A stretch of 34,583 nucleotides of DNA from Streptococcus henryi DSM 19005 (GCF_000376985.1 NZ_AQYA01000020.1:1-34583); one strand, 5' to 3'; shown: positions 7,902 to 17,738, counted from the stretch's first letter. Translations and numbers: made by a program. The notes: a model not told the origin generated them from the sequence alone.

Positions 7902-8634
7902 AGCTATTCTCAAACAAGAGTACTTGATTAACAAACGCTCCCTGTCCAATCTGGTCATGGCTATTGGTATGCCGATTGCCTTCTTCCTGCTCTTTACCTC
8001 CATATGGGCTAGCGACGATACCATGTCTAAAGATGTGCTAGTTCTTTGGACTCGCCAGTATATGATGCAAATGACGGCTTTTTCCAGTCTCAGTTTTGCC
8101 TTCTTCTCCCTGCCCTATGCTTTTCAGGAAGATAGACAAGGGAATCGTTTGAGAAACATTCAACATAGCCCCGTTCCTTTATGGCAGTACTACGTGAGTA
8201 AAATCATGGGAATTTTGGTTCACTTTATCATAGCTATAATAGCGGTATTTGCTGTTGGGCATTTTTTCAAACATATCAATATGCCTCTCAAAGATTGGCT
8301 GACCAGTGCTGGAATTTTATTCGCAGGAGCCATCTGTTTTATGCCTTTCGGAGCTCTCCTATCTAATATTAAGTCATCTCAAACCCTTTCCATCGTGGCC
8401 AATATCCTTTATATGGGATTAGCTGTTTTAGGTGGACTTTGGATGCCAATTGAAACTTTCCCAGATTTCATGCAAAAAATGGCTAAAATTACTCCAACAT
8501 ATCATTTTAACAACTTATTGATTTCTTATTTTGACAAGGATTTTTCTAGCCAATCACTGTTAATTTTGTTTGCTTATGCTATCATAGTTTTAGTAGCTGC
8601 CTTGGCAGTCGGAAAAAAACTTGAGGTAAAATGA
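7888..8634 (+). CDS. ABC-2 type transporter permease (YvfS-like)
   Basis: 248 residues with six hydrophobic segments (near residues 20-40, 58-78, 105-128, 140-160, 168-190 and 222-243), the layout of ABC-2 permeases. It pairs with the ATPase gene it overlaps. ATG 7888 is preferred; ATG 7870 is in frame but deeper inside the ATPase gene. Its stop codon overlaps the kinase start (ATGATG), so all four genes are tightly coupled. The tandem WMPIETFPDFMQ run after the fifth helix is a common ABC-2 feature. The cargo is unknown; lipid, peptide or drug export are all possible. Confidence 0.9.
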   Translation: MKTFKAILKQEYLINKRSLSNLVMAIGMPIAFFLLFTSIWASDDTMSKDVLVLWTRQYMMQMTAFSSLSFAFFSLPYAFQEDRQGNRLRNIQHSPVPLWQYYVSKIMGILVHFIIAIIAVFAVGHFFKHINMPLKDWLTSAGILFAGAICFMPFGALLSNIKSSQTLSIVANILYMGLAVLGGLWMPIETFPDFMQKMAKITPTYHFNNLLISYFDKDFSSQSLLILFAYAIIVLVAALAVGKKLEVK

Positions 8635-9728
8635 TGTTTCGTCCATTTCAGAAAAATTATATTCTCTATTATCTAGCTTTAATTTTTCTTGCCTATCCAA
8701 TTGGGGGAGTCATTTGGTTTGGGTATCCTTTGTGGACACTTGCTCTAACTAGCCTCTTTACCATTTCTTATTTAGCCCTTATTCATATCAATAACCAATT
8801 TCATAAGACGATTTTTTGTTTATGGTTCAATTCACTGGCCTATGTCGTTTATATGTCATGTTTTTACGATGGTGCTTTTATGTGGTTTTTCTTTTTCCAC
8901 AGTAATTTACTTATTTGGCGATTTCGTGATAAAATCAAGTCTTACAGAGCAATTAGTTTTTTACTGGCATTAGGAAGTGTTGTTATTTATGGACAAATCT
9001 TGTCCACTGATATCATCAGTAGGCTTATGGTGACAGTTGTTCCAATCTTTATCCTTTTTATGAGTTACTCACAGTATAGTATCCGTAAAGAGGATGACAT
9101 GAAATCTGAAATTTACAAACAAAATGAGACAATTAATCTATTGGCAGCGGAAAATGAACGCAATCGGATTGGTCGTGATTTGCATGATACACTAGGCCAT
9201 ACTTTTGCCATGATGACCCTGAAAACCGAGCTGGCTCTCAAACAACTGGACAAGGAAAATCTAGTGGCAGTTCAAAAGGAATTAGAAGAACTCAATCAAA
9301 TCAGCAGGAAATCCATGAAAGATGTCCGTCAGCTCATCAATAATCTCAAGTACAGAACTGTTGGCGAGGAATTGGACAATATTCGTGATATGTTTTCCCT
9401 GTCTGATATTGAATTGCAGGTCCAGAATACAGTCAATACGGACCATCTCTCCCCAGTGATTCAGTCCAGTATAAACATGATTTTGCGGGAATTGACCACC
9501 AATATCATTAAACACGCCAAGGCCAAGCATTGTCAAATATGCTTGCAAATGGCTGAAGCTATCACTATCGAAGTTACAGATGATGGGCAAGGATTCTCGA
9601 ACATGACCGGGGATGAACTGCATTCTATTAAAGAGCGCTTGCAGTTGGTCAAAGGAAAAGTTGAAATCCTTTCTTCAGCCAATCCAACAAAAATACGTGT
9701 TACCTTAGAGGAAGGAGAATTGTCATGA
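8634..9728 (+). CDS. Sensor histidine kinase, DesK/NarL-partner type (YvfT-like)
   Basis: 364 residues. The first about 150 residues are five or six membrane helices with almost no outside loops, so it probably senses the membrane itself or something within it. A short coiled coil ([19 protein letters not shown]) leads into the HisKA_3 box RDLHDTLGH with phospho-acceptor H184. The ATPase part shows the N box [13 protein letters not shown] and the G1 box VTDDGQGF. These are the features of DesK/LiaS-class kinases, which pair with LuxR-type regulators. ATG 8634 is used because GAGG (8623-8626) is 7 bases away; ATG 8631 is also possible. It overlaps the regulator gene by 4 bases (ATGA). Confidence 0.92.
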   Translation: MFRPFQKNYILYYLALIFLAYPIGGVIWFGYPLWTLALTSLFTISYLALIHINNQFHKTIFCLWFNSLAYVVYMSCFYDGAFMWFFFFHSNLLIWRFRDKIKSYRAISFLLALGSVVIYGQILSTDIISRLMVTVVPIFILFMSYSQYSIRKEDDMKSEIYKQNETINLLAAENERNRIGRDLHDTLGHTFAMMTLKTELALKQLDKENLVAVQKELEELNQISRKSMKDVRQLINNLKYRTVGEELDNIRDMFSLSDIELQVQNTVNTDHLSPVIQSSINMILRELTTNIIKHAKAKHCQICLQMAEAITIEVTDDGQGFSNMTGDELHSIKERLQLVKGKVEILSSANPTKIRVTLEEGELS

Positions 9729-10324
9729 AATTACTAGTTGCTGAAGACCAATCCATGCTACGTGATGCTATGTGCCAACTCCTTTTCATGGAGGATGATG
9801 TTGATGAAATTTTCCAAGCAAACAACGGCAAAGAAGCTTTGAAAATCCTAGAAAACCAAGATGTGGATGTCGCCATTCTAGATATTGAAATGCCCCAAAA
9901 GACGGGTCTGGATGTACTGGAATGGACACGCGCTAAAGACTTGCCGACTAAGGTCGTCATCGTCACCACCTTTAAGCGTGTCGGCTATTTCCAGCGAGCT
10001 GTCAAAGCTGGAGTTGATGCCTATGTGCTCAAAGACCGCTCCATCTCAGAGCTCATGAATACCATCCACACCGTCTTAGCTGGCCGTAAGGAATATTCAC
10101 CAGAACTCATGGATTCTATCATGAGTCATGAAAATCCCTTGAGCAAGCAAGAACAAAAAGTAATGGAATTAATTGCGGCTGGCAAGACCAGCAAGGAGAT
10201 AGCAACCAGGCTATTCCTTTCGGATGGAACGATTCGCAATTACACAACTTCAATCTTTAATAAGTTAGGTGCAAATAACCGTATAGAGGCTGTTAAAATT
10301 GCACAAGAAAAAGACTGGATATAA
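9725..10324 (+). CDS. Response regulator, NarL/LuxR type (YvfU-like)
   Basis: 199 residues. Receiver domain: acidic pocket AED (residues 6-8), phospho-acceptor D53 in [10 protein letters not shown] and K positions in VTTF and VLKDRS. The C-terminal LuxR helix-turn-helix includes [22 protein letters not shown], then a recognition helix near [16 protein letters not shown]. It is the partner of the kinase encoded just before it. It most likely controls its own operon through the dyads at 6529-6556. The pneumococcal counterpart is TCS11-like by gene order; the assignment is by family and context, not by alignment. Confidence 0.93.
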   Translation: MKLLVAEDQSMLRDAMCQLLFMEDDVDEIFQANNGKEALKILENQDVDVAILDIEMPQKTGLDVLEWTRAKDLPTKVVIVTTFKRVGYFQRAVKAGVDAYVLKDRSISELMNTIHTVLAGRKEYSPELMDSIMSHENPLSKQEQKVMELIAAGKTSKEIATRLFLSDGTIRNYTTSIFNKLGANNRIEAVKIAQEKDWI

Positions 10325-10465
10325 TCGTCAAGTTTGAAAGGTTTGGTTTTGTACCTGTTTTTTCATACAAATTTCTATTACCTTTTTCTTTTTGCAGATA
10401 TTGTGAAGTAGTTATGAAAAATCCAATTGTAAGGATGGTTTTCAACTGTCAAAGCTCTGCATTTT

Positions 10466-10474
10466 TGCTATAAT
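10466..10474 (+). promoter_or_regulatory. Extended -10 promoter of the SNF2 helicase gene
   Basis: TGC-TATAAT (10466-10474) is a full extended -10 element without a good -35. It lies 28 bases before the ATG at 10503. The 10325-10465 stretch before it is AT-rich, with no gene or clear terminator. Confidence 0.6.
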
Positions 10475-10502
10475 AAAAGGATAAGATAAAGGTGGTATTG
10501 GT

Positions 10503-13500
10503 ATGGCAAGAATGATTCCGGGTCGCATTCGTAATCAGGGTGTTGCCCTTTATGAACAGGGGCAAGTTCAAATAGAGAGTGATGATAATGGGCTTCTTCA
10601 AGCAAAAGTCGGAGAAGCTCAAGTTCAGTATGCTCTGATAGACGATGAAAAAATTGGCTGTACTTGTGACTTTTTTGGGAAAAAGCAGTATTGTGAACAT
10701 TTGGCAGCATTAGAGTGTTTTTTAAAAAATGATGAGAGAGGACGTGAAATCAGCCAAGAGTTAGAGTCAAACTCTGAAGATCAGAGAGAGACTAAAGTGA
10801 AGAACTCTTTTGGCAGTGTCTTTTTAGATGGATTAGCTGTCAATGAGGACGATACGACCAAATATCGTCTGTCAGCATTAGGAAGCCAAAATCCATATGC
10901 TTCAGATTATTTATGGACTCTAAAAATGAATCGATTGCCGGATGAGAGGACCTATATTGTTCGAGATATTGGGGCATTTTTGACAGTTGTTAAGAATGAA
11001 GGCTACTATCAAATTGGCAAGAATTACTTTGAGCCTATATCCTTACTGCAGTTTGATACTGCCAGTCAAGAATTGATTCAATTCCTTTGGCGTATTATTC
11101 CAGAAAACGATCGCTTGGACTTAGACTATATATTGCCAAATCATGGTCGTCACCTTTCATTACCGCTAGGCTTTTTTGAAGAAGGAGTTCGTCTCCTGAC
11201 TGATTTGCACGATTTTCAGTTTGAGGGCAATCGTCAGGATTACCGTCATCTTTATTTCAAAGAATTAGAAGGAGAAGATGCCTTATTTGACTTTTATGTT
11301 GAAGTGCATCGTCAGTATATTGAGCTGGTTATCAGTGAAAAGACTGTTCATTCGCTTTTTAAAAACGATTTTCTCCTTTACCATGATACCTTCTACCACT
11401 TGAATGCTAAACAGAAGAAAATTGTTACAGCCATTAAAACCTTACCGATTGAGGCTGATTTGAAGAAACACATTCAATTTGATTTGGATGACCAGGCGAA
11501 GTTGGCAGCTAGTCTTCTTGATTTCAAAGAAATTGGTATTGTCACAGCTCCGAAAAGTTTTGATATTCGAGATTTCAAAGCTCGTTTTGATTTAGGTTTA
11601 GATGATCATCAAAATATTTTACTGGATGTCAGTTTTAATTACGGTGGTGGTTTGGTTGTTACCAACAAGTCTGAACAAGAGCGACTTCCTTTTGCAAGTA
11701 ATTTTAGGCATGAGGAGCGCATTTTTAAGGCTATGGAACAAGAAGGATTTGCTCCGCGCTTTTCAAGTAGCAGGCCTCCGTTGAAAGCGCAAGAGCTCTA
11801 TCATTTCTTTACTGAAACGATTAGTCATTTTGAAAGACTGGGCTCTGTTTTCTTATCTTCAGATTTAGAGAATCTTCGTTTTTCAGAACGTCCGCAAATT
11901 AAGATTGGAGCTAATGCCGGTTTACTGGATATTTCCTTTGATTTTTCAACAATTTTTGAAGGTGATATCGATGAAGCATTGACAGCTTTATTTAATAATA
12001 ATCCTTATTTCGTTAGTCAGTCTGGTCAGTTAGTTCTTTTTGATGATGAAACTTTGAGGGTTAGTTCAGCACTACAGACTCTACGGGCAAAAAGGGCGCG
12101 AAATGGTCATTTGCAATTAGATAGTTTAGCAGCTTTCCAACTTTCAGAACTCTTTAAAAATGACGACTCTGTCTCTTTTTCAAAAGAATTTGAACAACTT
12201 GCTTATGACTTGCGTCATCCTGAAAGTTTTGAACTTCCAGAAATAAGGGTGAATGCAGAGCTTCGTGACTATCAATACACTGGTATCCGATGGTTGTCTA
12301 TGCTAGATAGTTATGGTTTTGGTGGGATATTGGCAGATGATATGGGTCTTGGAAAGACGCTACAAACAATTGCCTTTTTAAGGTCAAAATTAACCTCAGA
12401 AAGTCGAATCCTTATTCTGGCACCGTCAAGTCTTATTTATAATTGGCAGGATGAGTTTCATAAGTTCACGCCCGAAATTGATGTTGCTGTTTCATATGGT
12501 CTAAAACCTGTCAGGGATGAAATCATTGACCAAGGACATCAAGTAACCATTACAAGTTATGCATCTTTCCGACAAGATTTTGAGAAATACCAGCAATTTA
12601 GCTTTGATTACTTGATTTTGGATGAAGCACAGGTAATGAAAAATACGCAAACTAAGATTGCTCAATATTTGCGAGCTTTTGAAGTGAAAAATTGCTTTGC
12701 TCTTTCTGGAACACCGATTGAAAATAAACTTCTTGAAATTTGGTCTATTTTCCAAATTGTTTTACCTGGTCTATTGCCAGCTAAGAAAGAATTTCTGAAA
12801 TTAGACGCCAAACAAGTTTCTCGCTACATAAGACCTTTTGTCATGAGACGTAAAAAAGAAGATGTCTTGCCGGAGTTACCTGATTTAATAGAAATGAATT
12901 ATCCTAACGAATTGGCTGACAGTCAAAAAGCTATTTACTTAGCACAATTGCGTCAAATGCAAGATAGAATCCGTTATTCTTCTGATGAGGATATCAATCG
13001 CCATAAAATTGAAATCTTGTCAGGAATTACTCGACTTCGTCAAATTTGTGATACACCAAGTCTTTTCATGGATTATGATGGTGAAAGCGGGAAAATTGAC
13101 AGTCTGCGTGATCTTCTGGTTCAAATTAAAGAAAATGGACATCGCGCCCTTATCTTTTCACAATTTCGTGGTATGCTAGATATCGCTGAGAAAGAACTGG
13201 CTGAGTTAGGTCTGACTTCTTATAAGATTACGGGGTCAACTCCGGCAAATGAACGTCAGGAAATGACACGAGCCTTTAACAATGGTTCAAAGGATACGTT
13301 CCTTATTTCACTCAAAGCAGGTGGTGTAGGGCTTAATTTGACAGGAGCAGACACGGTTGTCTTGATTGACCTCTGGTGGAATCCAGCTGTAGAAATGCAG
13401 GCGATTAGCCGTGCACATCGCATTGGTCAAAAAGAGAATGTTGAAGTTTATCGATTAATTACCCGTGGAACGATTGAAGAAAAAATTCTCGAGTTGCAGG

Positions 13501-13613
13501 AGAGTAAGAAAAATCTAGTGACGACTGTCCTAGATGGTGATGAAAGCAGAGCTAGCATGACTATCGAAGATATTAAAGAGATTTTGGGGATTCAATCTTC
13601 AGAAGTGGAGTAA
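10503..13613 (+). CDS. SWIM zinc-finger SNF2-family DNA helicase/translocase
   Basis: 1036 residues. The N-terminus holds a SWIM zinc finger with C53, C55, C64 and H66 (CTCDFFGKKQYCEH). A long middle region (about 90-590) is typical of bacterial SNF2 proteins. The motor follows: Walker A DDMGLGKT (612-619), DEAQ box (707-710), then the second helicase lobe with SQFRGMLDIAEKEL, GGVGLNLTGAD and the motif VI run QAISRAHRIGQ. These ATP-driven DNA or RNA-polymerase remodelers (HepA/RapA-like group) act on nucleoprotein complexes; the exact target in streptococci is not established. The length is normal and the frame is intact. It has its own promoter and a terminator at 13661, so it is a single-gene unit. 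Confidence 0.93.
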   Translation: MARMIPGRIRNQGVALYEQGQVQIESDDNGLLQAKVGEAQVQYALIDDEKIGCTCDFFGKKQYCEHLAALECFLKNDERGREISQELESNSEDQRETKVKNSFGSVFLDGLAVNEDDTTKYRLSALGSQNPYASDYLWTLKMNRLPDERTYIVRDIGAFLTVVKNEGYYQIGKNYFEPISLLQFDTASQELIQFLWRIIPENDRLDLDYILPNHGRHLSLPLGFFEEGVRLLTDLHDFQFEGNRQDYRHLYFKELEGEDALFDFYVEVHRQYIELVISEKTVHSLFKNDFLLYHDTFYHLNAKQKKIVTAIKTLPIEADLKKHIQFDLDDQAKLAASLLDFKEIGIVTAPKSFDIRDFKARFDLGLDDHQNILLDVSFNYGGGLVVTNKSEQERLPFASNFRHEERIFKAMEQEGFAPRFSSSRPPLKAQELYHFFTETISHFERLGSVFLSSDLENLRFSERPQIKIGANAGLLDISFDFSTIFEGDIDEALTALFNNNPYFVSQSGQLVLFDDETLRVSSALQTLRAKRARNGHLQLDSLAAFQLSELFKNDDSVSFSKEFEQLAYDLRHPESFELPEIRVNAELRDYQYTGIRWLSMLDSYGFGGILADDMGLGKTLQTIAFLRSKLTSESRILILAPSSLIYNWQDEFHKFTPEIDVAVSYGLKPVRDEIIDQGHQVTITSYASFRQDFEKYQQFSFDYLILDEAQVMKNTQTKIAQYLRAFEVKNCFALSGTPIENKLLEIWSIFQIVLPGLLPAKKEFLKLDAKQVSRYIRPFVMRRKKEDVLPELPDLIEMNYPNELADSQKAIYLAQLRQMQDRIRYSSDEDINRHKIEILSGITRLRQICDTPSLFMDYDGESGKIDSLRDLLVQIKENGHRALIFSQFRGMLDIAEKELAELGLTSYKITGSTPANERQEMTRAFNNGSKDTFLISLKAGGVGLNLTGADTVVLIDLWWNPAVEMQAISRAHRIGQKENVEVYRLITRGTIEEKILELQESKKNLVTTVLDGDESRASMTIEDIKEILGIQSSEVE

Positions 13614-13660
13614 GTGAAGAGTTGTTGATATTCTCTTGGATATAATCAATAAATATATAG

Positions 13661-13692
13661 AAGGGTTTCCTACAAAACGGGAATCCTTTTTT
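13661..13692 (+). terminator. Terminator after the SNF2 gene
   Basis: AAGGGTTTCC pairs with GGGAATCCTT (10 pairs, two G-T) around an 8-base loop, then a run of T. Confidence 0.8.
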
Positions 13693-13773
13693 GTTTTGAT
13701 ATTATTTGAGTATTAGAAAGTCAAATAGAAGAACCATGAAAAATGTTTTTCTGTAAATGTGACTGTCTAGTTT

Positions 13774-13811
13774 TCGGAAACGCTTGCATTTTTCTGGAGA
13801 ACTGTTATAAT
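13774..13811 (+). promoter_or_regulatory. Promoter with overlapping cre site, formate-channel gene
   Basis: TTGCAT (13784-13789), 16-base spacer and an extended -10 TGT-TATAAT (TATAAT 13806-13811). A cre-like CGGAAACGCTTGCA (13775-13788, one mismatch to the WTGNAANCGNWNNCAW pattern) covers the -35, so CcpA repression on rich sugar is expected. The ATG at 13850 has AGGAG upstream. Confidence 0.6.
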
Positions 13812-13849
13812 ATTTTTGTGATACTTTTAACAAACTATAGGAGAATCTG

Positions 13850-14617
13850 ATGAAAACACCAGAGCAAATTTTAGAGACCACTATACATACTGGGGAGCAT
13901 AAAACTCACAAAACATTCCAAGCAAAGGCGATACTAGGCTTTATAGGTGGTGCCATGATTAGTTTGGGATACCTTTTGTATATTCGTGTGACTGCCAGTG
14001 GTATGACGACATTTGGTCCTTTTGCAAGTTTTTTGGGAGCCTGTGTTTTTCCAGTTGGTTTGATTGTTATCTTATTGGCTGGAGGTGAGTTAATTACCGG
14101 GAACACGATGGCGGTGTCAGCTGCGTTTTTTGGTAAGAAAATTTCTGTTAAAGCCTTAGTAGAAAATTGGGCTGTCATTACACTTTTTAATTTGCTAGGA
14201 GCTATTTTTGTAGCCTTTGTTTTTGGTCATTACCTTGGATTGACAAATTCAGGTATTTATCTCTAAGAAACAATTGAAGTAGCACATGCAAAGTTAGCAG
14301 CGTCTCCGATGAAAGCCTTTGTCTCAGGAATTGGTTGTAACTGGTTTGTAGGTTTAGCTTTATGGCTCTGCTATGGTGCAGAAGATGCAACAGGTAAAAT
14401 ATTGGGGACATGGTTTCCTGTAATGACTTTTGTAGCTCTAGGTTTCCAGCACAGTGTAGCAAACGCATTTATCATTCCTGCGGCTATTTTTGAAGGGCAG
14501 GCTAGCTGGTTAGAATTTTTAGGAAACTTTTGTTTTGTTTATTTGGGTAATATTGTGGGAGGAGCTGGTTTTGTAAGTCTCTTTTACTATTTAGCCTATG
14601 GTCAGCATAAAGGATAA
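13850..14617 (+). pseudogene. Formate/nitrite channel (FNT family) gene with in-frame TAA
   Basis: Read through one stop, this frame gives about 255 residues, normal for FNT pentameric channels of formate, nitrite or hydrosulfide. The first half has the FNT signature GGELITGN, the second half the other signature GIGCNWFVGLALW. The break is a single TAA at 14264-14266 (codon 139) between SGIYL and ETIEVAHAK. No base is gained or lost: the downstream text is in the same frame. The downstream piece has an ATG at 14309 but no good ribosome site, so a working channel is unlikely unless the stop is read through or is a sequencing error. The promoter, cre site, RBS and terminator are all intact, which suggests recent inactivation. 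In fermenting streptococci such channels usually pass formate made by pyruvate formate-lyase. Confidence 0.9.
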
Positions 14618-14627
14618 AAATTGAGTA

Positions 14628-14682
14628 GTCAGAGGTGATAAAAAGATAAAACTTTTATCTGTCTCTGGCTCTCTTTTTTTGA
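14628..14682 (+). terminator. Terminator after the formate-channel gene
   Basis: GTCAGAGGTGATAAAAAG pairs imperfectly with CTTTTATCTGTCTCTGGC, followed by CTCTTTTTTT. The -10-like GATAAAAT for pbp2b follows at about 14689. Confidence 0.75.
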
Positions 14683-14731
14683 GTCTTTGTGATAAAATAG
14701 AAAACATAGCTTTTCAAATGCGGGAGACACC

Positions 14732-16816
14732 ATGGCAAAAAAAAATAAACAAAGAACAGTTAAAGTAAAGAAGAAGGAGGCCAGTATTCCACGACGAATT
14801 AACCTTCTCTTTTTTGTGATTGTCTGCCTTTTTACGCTCATTATATTACGATTGGCTCAAATGCAGATTTTAGAACAAGATTTTTATAATCAGAAGTTAA
14901 CGGCTTCAACGCTTTATACTGTCAAATTATCAAGCCCGCGTGGTGAGATTTATGATGCTGCTGGGAAAGCTCTTGTGTCTAACGATGTTAAACAGGTCTT
15001 AGCTTATACACGAAGCAATACTGTTTCAGCTGAAGAAATGAAGGAATTGGCAGCTAGTTTATCTGAGGTTGTGACTTTGACAGAAACTAAGGTAACGACT
15101 CGTGCTAAAAAAGATTATTATTTAGCGGATTCAGATGTCTATGCCAAAGTAGTCCAAGAATTACCTAACGATAAAAAGTATGATAAATTCGGAAATCGTC
15201 TGACAGAAGCAACAATCTATGCCAACGCAGTTGAAGCTGTGAAGGATGACGAGATTAATTATTCTGATGATGAGTTGAAATTGGTGTATCTCTTTAATCA
15301 GATGAATTCAGTTTCAACATTTAATACCATAAAACTTAAAACAGCGGAATTGACACCAGATCAAATTGCTTATATTGTAGCTAACAAATCAAAGTGGAAC
15401 GGCATTACAGTAACAACGAATTGGACCCGTCAAAAAATAAGCAGCTCTATTGCTTCAATTTTGGGTACTGTTTCTTCAGAAGAGGCTGGTCTACCTGAGG
15501 AAGAAGCAGATGACTACCTTAAAAAAGGCTACTCTCTAAATGATCGCGTCGGAACATCTTATCTAGAAAAATCTTACGAAGAATATTTACAAGGTCAGCA
15601 TACGATTAAGGAAATTGAAACCGATAAAAATGGGAAAGTCATCTCTGAGGAAGTAACAACAGAGGGACAAGCAGGTCAAAATCTCAAATTAACTCTGAAT
15701 TCTGATTTTCAATCTGGTGTTGAGGATATTTTGAATCGATATTATAGTGCTGATATTGCATCAGGTTATGCGGATTATTCAGAAGGTGCTTATGTTGTAG
15801 CTCTGAATCCGCAAACAGGTGGAATCTTGGCTATGGCCGGCCTTTCTCATGAAAAAGGTGAGCAAGAGACAGAACCTAATGCACTCGGGACGATCACAAA
15901 TGTTTTTGTCCCTGGTTCTGTCGTTAAGGCGGCTACTATAACAGCTGGTTGGGATTCAGGCGTAATCAGTGGCAATCAGGTTTTAATTGACCAACCTATT
16001 AATTTAGCAGGTTCTGCTCCGATTACTTCCTGGTTCACAGGGACAAGTTCGACAGCAATTACAGCTGCTCAGGCATTAGAATATTCATCTAATACTTACA
16101 TGGTTCAAATTGCTCTGAAAATGATGGGGCAAGAGTATTATACAGGAATGGCTCTAGCTACCAAAGGGATGCAAGAAGCTATGGAAAAACTTCGTGCAGT
16201 CTATGCAGAGTACGGTCTTGGAACTAGCACTGGAATAGATGTCCCAGGTGAATCTCTCGGGTATCTTACCAAGGAGTTTGATGCTGCAAATGTCCTGACT
16301 GAAGCTTTCGGTCAGTATGATTCCTATACTCCAATTCAACTAGCACAATATGCAGCTACAGTTGCGAATGGTGGAAAACGACTTGCACCTCATCTGGTTG
16401 AAGGGATTTATGACAATGATGGATCTGATGGTCTTGGAACACTATCAAAAACGATTGAAACTAATGTTTTAAATACTGTTACTATTTCAGAGGAAAACAT
16501 GGCAGTTATTCAAAATGGATTCTATCAAGTCGTTAATAGTTCAAGTGGTTTGGCTACAGGAACTAAGATGAGAGGTAGTTCAGTAACAATTGCTGGTAAA
16601 ACTGGTACAGCTGAAACCTATGCTGAAGCGACTGATGGAAGTATTGTAACGACAGTTAACTTGAGTGTTTTGGCCTATGATTACTCTGAGACCAATGATT
16701 CAAAAATTGCAGTAGCAGTGATTATTCCTCATTTGACAAGTTCTGATAACTATACAAATCAATTAATCGCGCGTGATGTCATTGAACTTTATATGACTTC
16801 ATATGCTAATTCATAA
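14732..16816 (+). CDS. pbp2b: Penicillin-binding protein 2B, class B transpeptidase
   Basis: 694 residues. A basic N-terminal tail and one membrane helix (about 25-47) precede the pedestal domain and the transpeptidase domain. It cross-links peptidoglycan for cell elongation on the outer membrane face. Catalytic motifs are S396-V-V-K399, S452-S-N454 and K623-T-G. The block KKGYSLNDRVGTSYLEK is identical in kind to pneumococcal PBP2B. The residue after the SSN motif is Thr, the susceptible form at the site where pneumococcal resistance changes it to Ala. ATG 14732 has GGGAG upstream. recR follows, as in pneumococcus, but with an RNA-sized gap between. It is far from identical to the pneumococcal protein I remember (N-terminal text and active-site flanks differ), pointing to another species. 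Confidence 0.95.
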   Translation: MAKKNKQRTVKVKKKEASIPRRINLLFFVIVCLFTLIILRLAQMQILEQDFYNQKLTASTLYTVKLSSPRGEIYDAAGKALVSNDVKQVLAYTRSNTVSAEEMKELAASLSEVVTLTETKVTTRAKKDYYLADSDVYAKVVQELPNDKKYDKFGNRLTEATIYANAVEAVKDDEINYSDDELKLVYLFNQMNSVSTFNTIKLKTAELTPDQIAYIVANKSKWNGITVTTNWTRQKISSSIASILGTVSSEEAGLPEEEADDYLKKGYSLNDRVGTSYLEKSYEEYLQGQHTIKEIETDKNGKVISEEVTTEGQAGQNLKLTLNSDFQSGVEDILNRYYSADIASGYADYSEGAYVVALNPQTGGILAMAGLSHEKGEQETEPNALGTITNVFVPGSVVKAATITAGWDSGVISGNQVLIDQPINLAGSAPITSWFTGTSSTAITAAQALEYSSNTYMVQIALKMMGQEYYTGMALATKGMQEAMEKLRAVYAEYGLGTSTGIDVPGESLGYLTKEFDAANVLTEAFGQYDSYTPIQLAQYAATVANGGKRLAPHLVEGIYDNDGSDGLGTLSKTIETNVLNTVTISEENMAVIQNGFYQVVNSSSGLATGTKMRGSSVTIAGKTGTAETYAEATDGSIVTTVNLSVLAYDYSETNDSKIAVAVIIPHLTSSDNYTNQLIARDVIELYMTSYANS

Positions 16817-17042
16817 AAAAGTAAAGTCTTATTGGAGAAGATTACGCTCAAGTTCCTGTTGACAAAGATAGAGCTGAGATGCGGTGGCTTAGTGGCCAAT
16901 CTTTAACTATCTCAAAGTTTGAGATTGACTTACTGAGACTTGTATGAGTGACTATTTCAGATTAAGTCACTAAACTGATACGCGAGAGAACTTATCTTTG
17001 TTGGTCAGGAGTTCTGCCAATTACTTCGTAAGACTTTTGTAT
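16817..17042 (+). ncRNA. Candidate structured RNA between pbp2b and recR, 6S-like shape
   Basis: The 245-base gap has no reading frame but folds as one long irregular hairpin. AAAGTCTTA (16823-16831) pairs with TAAGACTTT (17029-17037) as a closing stem. GTTGACAAAGATA (16858-16870) pairs with TATCTTTGTTGGT (16993-17005) as a middle stem, 13 pairs including four wobbles. Inside are the dyad ATCTCAAA-G-TTTGAGAT (16909-16925) and GTGACT/AGTCAC (16948-16970). A promoter-like TTGAAC (16782-16787), 17 bases, GCTAAT (16805-16810) would start RNA at about 16817, and a T-run follows the closing stem. A roughly 200-base closed hairpin is the size and shape of 6S RNA, but I could not check the covariance model. 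It may instead be a recR leader. Confidence 0.45.
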
Positions 17043-17061
17043 TTAAAATAAGGAGATTATT

Positions 17062-17658
17062 TTGCTTTATCCAACGCCTATTGCTAAACTTATTGAAAGT
17101 TTTTCTAAATTACCAGGCATCGGTATTAAGACGGCTACTCGTCTTGCTTTCTATACTATTGGAATGTCTGATGAAGATGTTAATGAATTTGCCAAGAATC
17201 TTTTGGCAGCAAAACGTGAATTGACTTACTGCTCAGTTTGTGGAAATTTGACTGATGACGATCCATGCAATATTTGTACTGATGAGACACGTGATCGTGG
17301 TGTCATTTTGGTAGTTGAAGATTCCAAAGATGTTTCTGCTATGGAAAAAATTCAAGAATACCACGGTCTTTACCATGTTCTTCATGGTCTTATTTCACCA
17401 ATGAACGGTGTCAGCCCAGATGATATCAATCTAAAAACTTTGATTACGCGTCTTATGGATAGTGAAGTTAATGAAGTCATAGTTGCAACAAATGCAACAG
17501 CTGATGGTGAAGCAACATCAATGTACATCTCTCGTGTTCTCAAACCAGCAGGTATCAAAGTAACGCGTTTGGCGCGTGGATTGGCTGTTGGATCAGATAT
17601 AGAATATGCTGATGAAGTCACTCTTCTTCGTGCTATTGAAAACCGAACAGAACTTTAA
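17062..17658 (+). CDS. recR: Recombination protein RecR
   Basis: 198 residues, full length. RecR forms a ring-like clamp with RecO and RecF and helps load RecA on gapped DNA. The N-terminal helix-hairpin-helix includes the [15 protein letters not shown] block; next comes the four-cysteine zinc finger ([16 protein letters not shown]); then the Toprim domain with VVEDSKD and the HVLHGLISP block. The start is TTG at 17062, set by AGGAG at 17051-17055 six bases upstream; no ATG fits. In pneumococcus recR is followed by ddl and murF, but here a convergent DUF960 gene follows, so the order is rearranged or belongs to a different lineage. Confidence 0.97.
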   Translation: MLYPTPIAKLIESFSKLPGIGIKTATRLAFYTIGMSDEDVNEFAKNLLAAKRELTYCSVCGNLTDDDPCNICTDETRDRGVILVVEDSKDVSAMEKIQEYHGLYHVLHGLISPMNGVSPDDINLKTLITRLMDSEVNEVIVATNATADGEATSMYISRVLKPAGIKVTRLARGLAVGSDIEYADEVTLLRAIENRTEL

Positions 17659-17665
17659 AACATCA

Positions 17666-17720
17666 AAAATACACTCCAGATTCTACCCAATAATTATTGG
17701 AAGATTTCGGAGTGTATTTT
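17666..17720. terminator. Two-way terminator between recR and the DUF960 gene
   Basis: AAAATACACTCC (17666-17677) pairs perfectly with GGAGTGTATTTT (17709-17720). The loop contains a second dyad CCAATAATTATTGG. A and T runs flank both sides, so it can serve both converging genes. Confidence 0.8.
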
Positions 17721-17738
17721 ATTGATTTTTGAAGAGTA

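Noticed and set aside
14309..14617. Separate 102-residue membrane protein downstream of the stop
   Set aside because: It is in the same frame as the upstream piece and carries the second FNT signature; it is the other half of one broken gene.
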